Assembly: GCA_026785645.1 (NCBI GenBank)
Contig: JAJAZM010000120.1
Coordinates: 1 to 11,824, forward strand
DNA from: Sphingomonas bacterium
Lineage (GTDB): Bacteria; Pseudomonadota; Alphaproteobacteria; Sphingomonadales; Sphingomonadaceae
Length of the DNA: 11,824 nucleotides
Reading direction: 5' to 3'
Shown here in pieces: positions 5,823 to 11,824 of this stretch. The position numbers were made by a program, and so were the translations under genes. The notes under the pieces were generated by a model. That model worked only from the letters and a program-made list of their open reading frames with translations. It was not told the DNA's origin and made no database searches. Within the stretch, counting starts at the first letter, position 1; each line of letters starts with the position of its first letter.

Positions 5823-6878
5823 GTGGCTCGATCGGCGACGCCCAAGGCCGCCGCGCCCAAAGCGCAGGCTTTGCCCAACAGAGAACGTCCGGCCGATCCC
5901 AAGCCATATAAGGCGTCGAAGGCAGAACTGCTCGATTTTTACAAGCAGATGATGCTGATCCGCCGCTTCGAGGAGCGTGCCGGGCAATTATATGGCCTCG
6001 GGCTGATCGGCGGTTTCTGCCACCTCTACATCGGGCAGGAGGCGGTCGCGGTCGGTCTCCAGTCGGCTATGAAGGTCGGGCGTGACAGCGTCATTACCGG
6101 CTATCGCGACCATGGCCACATGCTGGCCTATGGCATCGATCCCAAACTGATCATGGCCGAACTCACCGGTCGCGCCGCCGGCATCTCCAAGGGTAAAGGC
6201 GGATCGATGCATATGTTCTCGGTCGAACATGGCTTTTACGGCGGCCACGGTATCGTCGGCGCGCAGGTCAGCCTCGGCACCGGGCTCGCCTTCAAGCATA
6301 AATATGTTAAGGATGGCGGCACTTGTCTGGCCTATTTCGGCGACGGCGCGGCCAACCAGGGCCAGGTCTACGAAAGCTTCAACATGGCGAAGCTGTGGGA
6401 CCTGCCGGTGATCTACGCGATCGAGAACAACCAATATGCAATGGGCACCAGCGTCGAGCGCTCGTCGTCTGAACCCGATTTCTACAAGCGCGGCGAAAGC
6501 CACCGCATTCCCGGCCTCCAGGTCGACGGGATGGACGTGCTCGCGGTGCGCGGCGCAGCCGAGGAGGCGATGGCGTGGACGCAAGCGGGCAAGGGGCCGA
6601 TCATCCTTGAACTGCTGACCTATCGCTATCGCGGCCACTCGATGTCCGACCCGGCGAAATATCGCAGCCGCGAGGAGGTCCAGTCCTACCGCGAAGGGCG
6701 AGATCCGATCGAGCATGCGTCACAGGCCTTGCAGAAGCTGGGGGTGAGCGAGGATGAGCTCAAGGCAATAGATAACGAGATCAAACAGATCGTGGTCGAA
6801 GCTGCCAAATATGCTGAGGAAGCGCCGGAGCCCGAGGCGGCCGAATTGTTCACTGACGTGCTGGTGGAGTCCTACTGA
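5823..6878 (+). CDS. pdhA: pyruvate dehydrogenase E1 component, alpha subunit
   Basis: With PdhB this forms the heterotetrameric E1 that decarboxylates pyruvate on thiamine diphosphate and passes the acetyl group to lipoate. From GTG 5823 it is 351 aa. A low-complexity Ala/Pro/Lys N-terminus (1-30) precedes the E1 alpha fold. The thiamine diphosphate motif opens with GDGAANQG at 173-180 and closes with ENNQ at 201-204. The conserved loop YRYRGHSMSDP is at 267-277, and IGQEAVAVGL and the GYRDHGHMLAYG stretch lie before the motif. The start is a choice: GTG 5823 has GGAGAG just upstream, whereas ATG 5811 adds MERY without a ribosome site. The stop overlaps the pdhB ATG by one base (TGATG), which suggests coupled, equimolar translation. 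Confidence 0.96.
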   Translation: MARSATPKAAAPKAQALPNRERPADPKPYKASKAELLDFYKQMMLIRRFEERAGQLYGLGLIGGFCHLYIGQEAVAVGLQSAMKVGRDSVITGYRDHGHMLAYGIDPKLIMAELTGRAAGISKGKGGSMHMFSVEHGFYGGHGIVGAQVSLGTGLAFKHKYVKDGGTCLAYFGDGAANQGQVYESFNMAKLWDLPVIYAIENNQYAMGTSVERSSSEPDFYKRGESHRIPGLQVDGMDVLAVRGAAEEAMAWTQAGKGPIILELLTYRYRGHSMSDPAKYRSREEVQSYREGRDPIEHASQALQKLGVSEDELKAIDNEIKQIVVEAAKYAEEAPEPEAAELFTDVLVESY

Positions 6879-8296
6879 TGGGCATTGAACTCAAGATGCC
6901 CGCATTGTCGCCGACGATGGAGGAAGGCACGCTTGCCAAATGGCTGGTGAAGGAAGGCGACAGCGTCGTCTCGGGTGATTTGCTGGCCGAGATCGAGACC
7001 GACAAAGCGACGATGGAATTCGAAGCCGTCGACGAAGGCGTGATTTCGAAGATATTGGTCGCCGAGGGCACCGACGGGGTCAAGGTCGGAACGGTGATCG
7101 CGCTGATGGGCGGTGATGGGGAGCAAGCGGCGCCGTCTGCGCCTGCCGAGCAGCCTGCAATTGAGCAGCCTGCAATCGAGCAGCCCGCCGTCGAGCAACC
7201 TGCCGTCGAGCAAAAGACAACCGAGAGCGAGACGCCGGCTCCGGTCAAGGCTGAGACCGGAACCACCCAGCTTGTCCCCAAGGTCGCGACCGAGGCCGAT
7301 GTCCCCGCTGGCACCGCACTGACGTCAACCTCGGTCCGCGAGGCGCTTCGCGATGCGATGGCGGAGGAGATGCGGCGCGACGACCGGGTGTTCGTAATGG
7401 GCGAGGAAGTCGCCGAATATCAGGGCGCGTACAAGGTCACTCAAGGGCTGCTCGAGGAATTCGGCGCTGCCCGTGTAATCGACACGCCGATCACCGAACA
7501 TGGCTTTGCCGGGCTCGGTGCGGGCGCGGCGATGGGCGGATTGAAGCCGGTCATCGAGTTCATGACCTTCAACTTCGCGATGCAGGCGATCGACCACATC
7601 GTCAATTCGGCGGCCAAGACCAATTACATGTCGGGCGGGCAGATGCGCTGCCCGATCGTGTTCCGCGGCCCCAATGGCGCGGCATCGCGGGTCGGCGCGC
7701 AACATAGCCAGAATTACGGGCCCTGGTACGCTTCGGTCCCCGGCCTGATCGTCATTGCGCCCTACGATGCGGCCGACGCAAAAGGGTTGCTCAAGGCCGC
7801 GATCCGCAGCGATGACCCGGTGGTCTTCCTCGAAAATGAACTGCTCTACGGGGTCAGCTTCGATGTTCCCGATGGTGACATTGTCCTGCCGATCGGCAAG
7901 GCGCGGGTGATGCGCGACGGCAAGCATGTCACGCTGGTGAGCTATTCGATCGGAGTCGGGCTTGCGCTTCAGGCGGCGGAGACGCTCGCCGGCGAAGGGA
8001 TCGATGCCGAAGTGATCGATTTGCGAACGTTGCGCCCGCTCGACAAGTCGGCGGTGCTGACGTCACTCGCCAAGACCAACCGGCTGGTGGTGGTTGAAGA
8101 AGGCTGGCCGACCTGCTCGATCGCGTCGGAGATCATCGCGATCTGCATGGAGGAGGGGTTCGACGATCTTGACGCCCCCGTACTTCGCGTAACCAACGAG
8201 GACGTGCCGATGCCTTACGCCGCCAATCTCGAGAAACTGGCGCTGATCAAGGTCGCTGACGTCGTGGCGGCGGCCAAGGCCGTGACCTATCGATAG
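6878..8296 (+). CDS. pdhB: pyruvate dehydrogenase E1 component, beta subunit, with N-terminal lipoyl domain
   Basis: This is the partner of PdhA in the pyruvate dehydrogenase complex. The 472-aa chain has an extra lipoyl domain at about 1-80, where ETDKATME carries the lipoylation site Lys43. A linker at about 81-145 rich in Ala, Pro and Glu follows. The E1 beta domain runs from about 150, with GEEVAEYQGAYKVTQGL (175-191), TPITEHGFAGLGAGAA (203-218, including Glu207) and the C-terminal transketolase domain to the end. A lipoylated E1 beta is known from several alphaproteobacteria, for example Zymomonas and rhizobia. The linker contains four near-identical EQPA[IV] units. The E2 gene pdhC is not found downstream, so it must lie elsewhere. 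Confidence 0.97.
   Translation: MGIELKMPALSPTMEEGTLAKWLVKEGDSVVSGDLLAEIETDKATMEFEAVDEGVISKILVAEGTDGVKVGTVIALMGGDGEQAAPSAPAEQPAIEQPAIEQPAVEQPAVEQKTTESETPAPVKAETGTTQLVPKVATEADVPAGTALTSTSVREALRDAMAEEMRRDDRVFVMGEEVAEYQGAYKVTQGLLEEFGAARVIDTPITEHGFAGLGAGAAMGGLKPVIEFMTFNFAMQAIDHIVNSAAKTNYMSGGQMRCPIVFRGPNGAASRVGAQHSQNYGPWYASVPGLIVIAPYDAADAKGLLKAAIRSDDPVVFLENELLYGVSFDVPDGDIVLPIGKARVMRDGKHVTLVSYSIGVGLALQAAETLAGEGIDAEVIDLRTLRPLDKSAVLTSLAKTNRLVVVEEGWPTCSIASEIIAICMEEGFDDLDAPVLRVTNEDVPMPYAANLEKLALIKVADVVAAAKAVTYR
7148..7213 (+). repeat. 15-bp tandem repeat coding for EQPA[IV] in the PdhB linker
   Basis: Four in-frame 15-base units begin at 7148, 7163, 7178 and 7193, followed by a partial EQ at 7208. They encode EQPAI, EQPAI, EQPAV and EQPAV. 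The units differ mostly at third positions. They lengthen the flexible arm that carries the lipoyl domain. Confidence 0.85.
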
Positions 8297-8330
8297 GAAG
8301 ATTTCGGTCGCTGAGACGGATAGGGGGCTT

Positions 8331-8933
8331 GTGCGCCACTATTGGCCGGTCGAGCTCCGCCCCGGCTTCGACGCCTTGTTCGGACTGGATGACGTCATGG
8401 CCGAGGTCGTGGCAAGTTCGACCCAGCCAGCACTTGGCGCAATCCGCCTAGCGTGGTGGCGCGAGGCATTGGAGCGGCTCGACCAGCATCCTCCGCCGCC
8501 CGAACCACGACTGGTGGCAGCGGCTACGATACTTCTTCCGCGAGGAGTCACCGGGGCAACACTGGCGGCGCTCGAGGACGGCTACGCCACTTTACTCGAC
8601 GAAGTGCCCGACAGCGACCGGATCGGTGCTGGCGGCGAGGCCTTGTTCGCGATCGGCGCGACCTTGCTCGGCGCACAGGACGCCAAGCTGGCGCTCGCTG
8701 GGAGACTCCACGCGTTTGCGAGCGCTGCGCGGCATGGGTTCGCGGCGTTTCCCGATGATGTCGACTTCACCGCGCTCGCCGGTCACCGATTCTCCCGAGC
8801 GCTCCGCCCGCTCACCGCCTTCGCCCGGCTCGCCGCGCGCGACTTACGACAAGCGCCCATGCTTGAGCCCGAGGCCACGCCGGCGCGCGCCGCCGCCTTG
8901 CTGTCGCACCGCCTGTTCGGGACCATTTCGTAG
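8331..8933 (+). CDS. squalene/phytoene synthase-like family protein (short, activity doubtful)
   Basis: This 200-aa protein resembles the COG1562 squalene/phytoene synthase fold. The best mark is IRLAWWREALERLD (38-51), preceded by LFGLDDVMAEVV (16-27), with helical Ala/Leu-rich sequence to the end. It is shorter than catalytic members (about 270-300 aa). I do not see the two Asp-rich DxxxD metal motifs needed for prenyl-diphosphate condensation; the only candidate is Asp20-Asp21. It may therefore be a non-catalytic relative, comparable to NDUFAF6-type proteins that help assemble respiratory complexes, although this is inference. The start is GTG 8331, with AGGGGG shortly upstream. It is 34 bases after pdhB on the same strand and may be co-transcribed. 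Confidence 0.75.
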   Translation: MRHYWPVELRPGFDALFGLDDVMAEVVASSTQPALGAIRLAWWREALERLDQHPPPPEPRLVAAATILLPRGVTGATLAALEDGYATLLDEVPDSDRIGAGGEALFAIGATLLGAQDAKLALAGRLHAFASAARHGFAAFPDDVDFTALAGHRFSRALRPLTAFARLAARDLRQAPMLEPEATPARAAALLSHRLFGTIS

Positions 8934-8938
8934 CCGCA

Positions 8939-8967
8939 TTGAACTCGGCGCGATTTGGGCATATTCC
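8939..8967 (+). promoter_or_regulatory. possible promoter of the EF-hand gene
   Basis: TTGAAC (8939-8944) and TATTCC (8962-8967) are 17 bases apart in the 72-base gap before the EF-hand gene. The start of transcription would fall near 8974, about 20 bases ahead of the AAGGAGG ribosome site. Confidence 0.4.
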
Positions 8968-8993
8968 TCATTGCCGCCGGATCGCCCCCTTGG

Positions 8994-9000
8994 AAGGAGG
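8994..9000 (+). promoter_or_regulatory. strong ribosome binding site of the EF-hand gene
   Basis: AAGGAGG is placed 5 bases before ATG 9006. It selects this start over the in-frame codon at 8955, which would put extra residues in front of the signal sequence. Confidence 0.8.
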
Positions 9001-9005
9001 GCCAC

Positions 9006-9473
9006 ATGCGCCGTCTGCTCGCCGGTTCTGCCGCTACCCTGCTGCTCGTCACGGGCGCCTTGTTCATTTGGCAGGGCCGCGCTGAAGCCCCGCCAATGCC
9101 GGCCGCACCAACGCCCCGGCTGGCCTCGTCGATGGCGCCAATCAGCCTGTCGCGGATCCCCGATGCGCCCTCCGCCGATCCCACGACCAAGGAAGAGAAG
9201 CGCTTCGCTCGCGCCGACAAGGATGAGGATGGGCGAATTACGCTTGCCGAACTGGTCGAGCCTCGGCGCAAGGCTTATGCCAAGCTCGACCTCGACCAGG
9301 ACGGGAAATTGAGTTTCGAGGAATGGGCGGTCAAGACGATCGACAAGTTCGCCGACGCCGATGCCGACAAGAGCAAGGCGCTGACCCAGGCCGAATATGC
9401 GACGACCGCGCCGAAGGTGAAACTTAAACCGGCGTGCGCGTGCGGGCCAAAGCTGGCCTCGGCAGCGAATTGA
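9006..9473 (+). CDS. exported or membrane-anchored EF-hand calcium-binding protein
   Basis: This is a 155-aa protein with an N-terminal signal or anchor (MRR then a hydrophobic stretch at 4-22), a Pro/Ala-rich spacer (25-60) and EF-hand loops. Loop 1 is DKDEDGRITLAE at 71-82 and loop 2 is DLDQDGKLSFEE at 95-106. Both have the D-x-D-x-D-G...E ligand pattern. Loop 3, DADKSKALTQAE at 119-130, has Lys in place of the usual Gly at position 6 and is probably weak. The C-terminus has a Cys pair, CAC at 144-146. Calcium binding in the periplasm or at the membrane is a fair prediction, but the role is unknown. The start is fixed by AAGGAGG. It stands alone between the pdh cluster and a convergent cold-shock gene. 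Confidence 0.88.
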   Translation: MRRLLAGSAATLLLVTGALFIWQGRAEAPPMPAAPTPRLASSMAPISLSRIPDAPSADPTTKEEKRFARADKDEDGRITLAELVEPRRKAYAKLDLDQDGKLSFEEWAVKTIDKFADADADKSKALTQAEYATTAPKVKLKPACACGPKLASAAN

Positions 9474-9486
9474 GCGGGCAAAGAAA

Positions 9487-9514
9487 CGGCCGCGGGATAA
9501 TCCTCCCGCGGCCG
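9487..9514 (-). terminator. rho-independent terminator of the cold-shock gene, possibly bidirectional
   Basis: A perfect 11-bp stem (9487-9497 with 9504-9514) surrounds a 6-base loop. Read on the minus strand it is followed by TTTCTTT, a good U-tract after the cspA-like stop at 9532. Read on the plus strand it lies 13 bases after the EF-hand stop but is followed only by CAGCTTG, so termination that way would be weaker. Confidence 0.82.
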
Positions 9515-9531
9515 CAGCTTGTTCGATCTAG

Positions 9532-9738
9532 TTAAGCGCTCGCGAGATTCACGGCGCTCATCTTACCGCGCTTGTCCTCTTCCAGCTCGTACGAAACGCG
9601 CTGGTCCTGGTTGAGCGTCGACATGCCGGCGCGCTCAACGGCGGAAATGTGAACGAAGGCGTCGTTGCCGCCGTCTTCCGGCGCGATGAAGCCATAGCCC
9701 TTGGACTCATTGAAAAATTTGACGGTGCCGATCGGCAT
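9532..9738 (-). CDS. cspA: CspA-family cold-shock protein
   Basis: This is a 68-aa single cold-shock domain that binds single-stranded RNA/DNA and acts as an RNA chaperone. GTVKFFNESKGYGFI (4-18) includes RNP1 (KGYGFI). DAFVHISAV (26-34) is RNP2. The rest gives the five-stranded barrel ending in GKMSAVNL. The frame stays open far upstream, but the domain starts at ATG 9738, with AAGGA 8 bases ahead, so the upstream stretch is leader, not coding. A leader of about 130 bases and a strong terminator after the stop suggest a single-gene transcript with post-transcriptional control typical of this family. Which csp paralogue this is cannot be told from the window. Confidence 0.95.
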   Translation of the reverse strand: MPIGTVKFFNESKGYGFIAPEDGGNDAFVHISAVERAGMSTLNQDQRVSYELEEDKRGKMSAVNLASA

Positions 9739-9760
9739 AGTGATTTCCTTCTCGTTTAGA

Positions 9761-9773
9761 CCCGACAATCGGG
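9761..9773 (-). promoter_or_regulatory. small hairpin in the cold-shock leader near the ribosome site
   Basis: On the minus strand CCCGA-TTG-TCGGG forms a perfect 5-bp stem with a 3-base loop. It ends about 10 bases before the AAGGA ribosome site of the cold-shock gene. It could contribute to temperature-dependent folding of the leader. Confidence 0.35.
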
Positions 9774-9877
9774 CCCTGGAGCTAAGAGCTGCGAAGGGAA
9801 GGAATAGGGCCGCAAAGCGCCTGAAGACCATCGATTTGCGACAACTAGCCAAGCCCATGTAGCATCGTTCGTGAGTG

Positions 9878-9906
9878 ATTGTAATCCCAGCTGCAAATTG
9901 GCTAAA
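9878..9906 (-). promoter_or_regulatory. possible cspA promoter overlapping the trmFO stop
   Basis: On the minus strand TTTAGC (9906-9901) and TACAAT (9883-9878) are 17 bases apart. The -10 is good and the -35 poor. The -35 includes the trmFO stop codon. Transcription from here would give a leader of about 130 bases. Confidence 0.4.
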
Positions 9907-11254
9907 TTGCTGGCTCCAGCGCCACCGCCTCGATCCAGTCCGCAAGCGCTTCCCGAGCCCGCCCGGTGTACAGTTTCTTGCGATCGGCCTTCTTCGATTT
10001 GGGCCCGTCGAGCGGCGGCATCAGCCCGAAATTGATGTTCATCGGCTGGTAGGTTTCGGCCTGGGCCCCGCCGGTGATATGCGCCAGCAACGCCCCGAGC
10101 GCGGTTTCGGGGGGAAGCGAGGGCAGAGTGCGGCCCTTCGCCTGCGCCGCCGCAAACCGCGCCGCAAGCAACCCGATCCCGGCACTCTCGACATAGCCTT
10201 CGCAGCCGGTGATCTGCCCGGCAAAGCGGATGTGGGGCAAGGCTTTGAGCCGCAACTCGCCGTCGAGCAATTCGGGCGATCGGATGAAACTGTTGCGGTG
10301 GATGCCCCCAAGCCGTGCGAACTCCGCATCCTCAAGTCCCGGAATCGTCCTGAAAATCCGCACTTGGTCGCCATGCTTGAGCTTGGTCTGGAAGCCGACC
10401 ATGTTCCACAGGGTGCCGAGCGCATTGTCTTGGCGAAGCTGGACGCAGGCATAGGGCCAGCGCCCGGTCTTGGGATCGTCGAGCCCGACCCCCTTCATCG
10501 GGCCATAGCGCAAGGTCTCGACCCCGCGTTCGGCCATCACCTCGATCGGCATGCAGCCCTCGAAATAAGGTGTGTCCTTCTCCCATTCCTTGAACTCGGT
10601 CTTTTCGCCGTCGTTGAGCGCGGCGACGAAAGCGTCATACTGCTCCTTGGTCATCGGGCAGTTGATGTAATCCTTGCCGCCCTTATCCCACCGCGCGGCC
10701 ATCCAGCAGATGTCCATGTCGACGCTGTCGCGGTGGATGATCGGGGCGATTGCGTCGAAGAACGCCAGCGCGTCGGATCCCGTTGCGGCGGCGATCGACT
10801 CCGCCAGGCCAGGCGCGGTCAGCGGGCCAGTTGCGACAATCGTCAATCCGCTGGCGGGCAGGGCATCAACCCGCTCGCGCACCACCGCGATATTGGGATG
10901 TGCGGCGATCCGTGACGTCACTTCGGCGGCAAATGCTTCGCGATCGACCGCCAGCGCGGAGCCGGCGGGAACGCGATGCTGGTCCGCCGCCGACAGCACC
11001 AGCGATCCCAAGGTCCGCATTTCCTGGTGGAGCAGCCCGACCGCATTATTTTCGGCATCGTCGGAGCGGAAACTGTTCGAGCAGACCATTTCGGCGAGCC
11101 GGTCGCTGTCATGGGCCGGGGTGGTGTCACCGCCGTCCGGAAGATTGGCACCGCGCATTTCGCTCAAACGGACGCGCAATCCCGCCTCGGCCAATTGCCA
11201 GGCCGCTTCGGATCCGGCGAGGCCACCGCCGATGATGTGAATGTCGTGGGTCAT
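9902..11254 (-). CDS. trmFO: methylenetetrahydrofolate-tRNA-(uracil-54-C5)-methyltransferase, FAD-dependent
   Basis: TrmFO makes 5-methyluridine at position 54 of the tRNA T-loop. It takes the carbon from methylenetetrahydrofolate and reduces it through FAD, unlike SAM-dependent TrmA. The product is 450 aa, the usual length. The FAD-binding Rossmann motif IIGGGLAGSEAAWQLA is at 7-22. CSNSFRSD (58-65) holds Cys58, and FEGCMPIEVMAERG (231-244) holds Cys234, which correspond to the two functional cysteines of studied TrmFO proteins. The C-terminal stretch MNINFGLMPPL is also typical. GAGGG lies just upstream of ATG 11254. A palindromic repeat is inserted directly ahead of this ribosome site, and the cold-shock gene follows downstream. 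Confidence 0.96.
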   Translation of the reverse strand: MTHDIHIIGGGLAGSEAAWQLAEAGLRVRLSEMRGANLPDGGDTTPAHDSDRLAEMVCSNSFRSDDAENNAVGLLHQEMRTLGSLVLSAADQHRVPAGSALAVDREAFAAEVTSRIAAHPNIAVVRERVDALPASGLTIVATGPLTAPGLAESIAAATGSDALAFFDAIAPIIHRDSVDMDICWMAARWDKGGKDYINCPMTKEQYDAFVAALNDGEKTEFKEWEKDTPYFEGCMPIEVMAERGVETLRYGPMKGVGLDDPKTGRWPYACVQLRQDNALGTLWNMVGFQTKLKHGDQVRIFRTIPGLEDAEFARLGGIHRNSFIRSPELLDGELRLKALPHIRFAGQITGCEGYVESAGIGLLAARFAAAQAKGRTLPSLPPETALGALLAHITGGAQAETYQPMNINFGLMPPLDGPKSKKADRKKLYTGRAREALADWIEAVALEPAI

Positions 11255-11266
11255 GGCGCCCTCTAC

Positions 11267-11328
11267 CCGTTCGTCCCAAGCGAAGTCGAGTGTTCGTGCC
11301 GTGCCTCGACTTCGCTCGACACGAACGG
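11267..11328. repeat. REP-like palindromic intergenic element
   Basis: Two 24-base arms (11267-11290 and 11305-11328) are inverted copies with 21 of 24 positions pairing, around a 14-base loop. The core words are CCGTTCGT and AGCGAAGTCGAG. The loop contains a further GTTCGTG (11292-11298) that could pair instead with CACGAAC at 11320-11326, so there are two competing folds. I recall very similar sequences scattered between genes in sphingomonads. It fills most of the trmFO/phosphoesterase gap and ends close to the trmFO ribosome site. Confidence 0.75.
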
Positions 11329-11361
11329 ATATGGGACAGCGATGGCGCTCGACCTGTTCGC

Positions 11362-11824
11362 CTAGGCCAGTACCGCCAGCACCTCTTCAGCGATGACCGG
11401 GCGGGCGGCTCGCGCGGCGATTTCCTCGGCCCAATGAAGAATTTCCATCCGACCGTCCTGATGCTCAACCAGAGCGGTGCAGCTCTCGACCCAGTCGCCG
11501 TCGTTATAATATTGGATGCCATCGATTTCGCGCTGGTCGGCGCTGTGGATGTGGCCGCAAACCACCCCGTCCATGCGTTTCATGACTGCGGCATGGGCGA
11601 CGGTTTCCTCGAAATGGGAAATGAAGGCGACCGCATCCTTAACCTTGTGCTTGGCGTGCTTGGACAAGGACCAATAGGGCAGGCCAAGCCACGAGCGAAC
11701 CGCATTGACCACGACATTGAGGCGCAGCAGCACGGTGTAGGCTGTGTCGCCGAGCAAGGCGAGCCAGCGATGGGCGAGCACGATCGCGTCGAATTCGTCG
11801 CCGTGGAGCACCAGCAGGCGCCGC
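11362..11824 (-). CDS. LpxH-type (COG2908) metallophosphoesterase, 5' end outside window
   Basis: This is the C-terminal 153 or so residues of a calcineurin-fold phosphoesterase similar to UDP-2,3-diacylglucosamine diphosphatase, which makes lipid X in lipid A synthesis. HGDEFD near the visible start and GHIHSADQ further on are metal-binding motifs (H-G-D and G-H-x-H). They are followed by the family stretch YYNDGDWVESCTALVEH. The frame is open to the window edge; a GTG at 11811 is internal, not a start. Lipid A function is uncertain because many alphaproteobacteria use the unrelated LpxI for that step, so this may act on another phospholipid or nucleotide-lipid. It lies upstream of trmFO on the same strand, separated by a palindromic repeat. 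Confidence 0.85.
   Translation of the reverse strand, partial: RRLLVLHGDEFDAIVLAHRWLALLGDTAYTVLLRLNVVVNAVRSWLGLPYWSLSKHAKHKVKDAVAFISHFEETVAHAAVMKRMDGVVCGHIHSADQREIDGIQYYNDGDWVESCTALVEHQDGRMEILHWAEEIAARAARPVIAEEVLAVLA

Noticed and set aside
9739..9945. Upstream in-frame extension of the cold-shock gene to about 137 aa
   Set aside because: The cold-shock domain starts exactly at ATG 9738 with a good ribosome site. The extension runs over the trmFO end and has no conserved look.
9875..10915. Long plus-strand open frame opposite trmFO
   Set aside because: It is the antisense shadow of a clear trmFO gene in GC-rich DNA. Its translation shows no recognisable domain.

Overview
The window looks like chromosomal DNA from an alphaproteobacterium of the order Sphingomonadales. 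The clues are high GC throughout, the order eno - ftsB-like - pdhA - pdhB, a PdhB with an N-terminal lipoyl domain, a DUF4170 gene, a DUF3618/holin-like membrane operon, and a palindromic 'GTTCGTG...TCGAG' intergenic repeat of a kind I recall from sphingomonad genomes. Family assignments come from reading the translations, not from database searches. Nearly all bases lie in genes. No gene-free gap reaches 300 bases, and I see no tRNA, rRNA, CRISPR array, insertion sequence or prophage.

Region 1 (1-1990, + strand): the 3' end of carB (pyrimidine/arginine precursor synthesis), then greA (transcript cleavage factor), then a rhomboid intramembrane protease whose ribosome site overlaps the greA stop. 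These read as one co-directional run.

Region 2 (1967-3998, - strand): a DUF4170 gene that overlaps the rhomboid gene tail to tail. Upstream of it lies a tightly coupled four-gene operon of small membrane proteins: a YqjD/ElaB-like protein, a holin-superfamily protein, a DUF3618 protein and a one-TM alanine-rich protein. Its upstream region carries a good match to the alphaproteobacterial general-stress (EcfG) promoter, GGAAC-N17-GGTT, placed correctly ahead of a strong ribosome site. This is the least understood and most interesting part of the window.

Region 3 (4089-8933, + strand): enolase, an FtsB/DivIC-like division protein, and the pyruvate dehydrogenase E1 alpha and lipoylated E1 beta subunits. 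These take 2-phosphoglycerate towards acetyl-CoA, with the division protein in between. A short squalene/phytoene-synthase-like gene follows. No E2 (pdhC) gene lies directly downstream.

Region 4 (9006-9531, + strand and the shared terminator): a small exported or membrane-anchored EF-hand protein, ending at a strong hairpin shared with the convergent cold-shock gene.

Region 5 (9532-11824, - strand): a CspA-like cold-shock protein with a long leader, trmFO (folate-dependent tRNA U54 methylation), a palindromic REP-like element, and the 3' part of an LpxH-type (COG2908) metallophosphoesterase running off the window edge.

Overall this is a mostly housekeeping region. I do not see a defence, secretion or biosynthetic system. 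The stress-type membrane operon, the REP-like element and a few structured leaders are the parts worth a second look.
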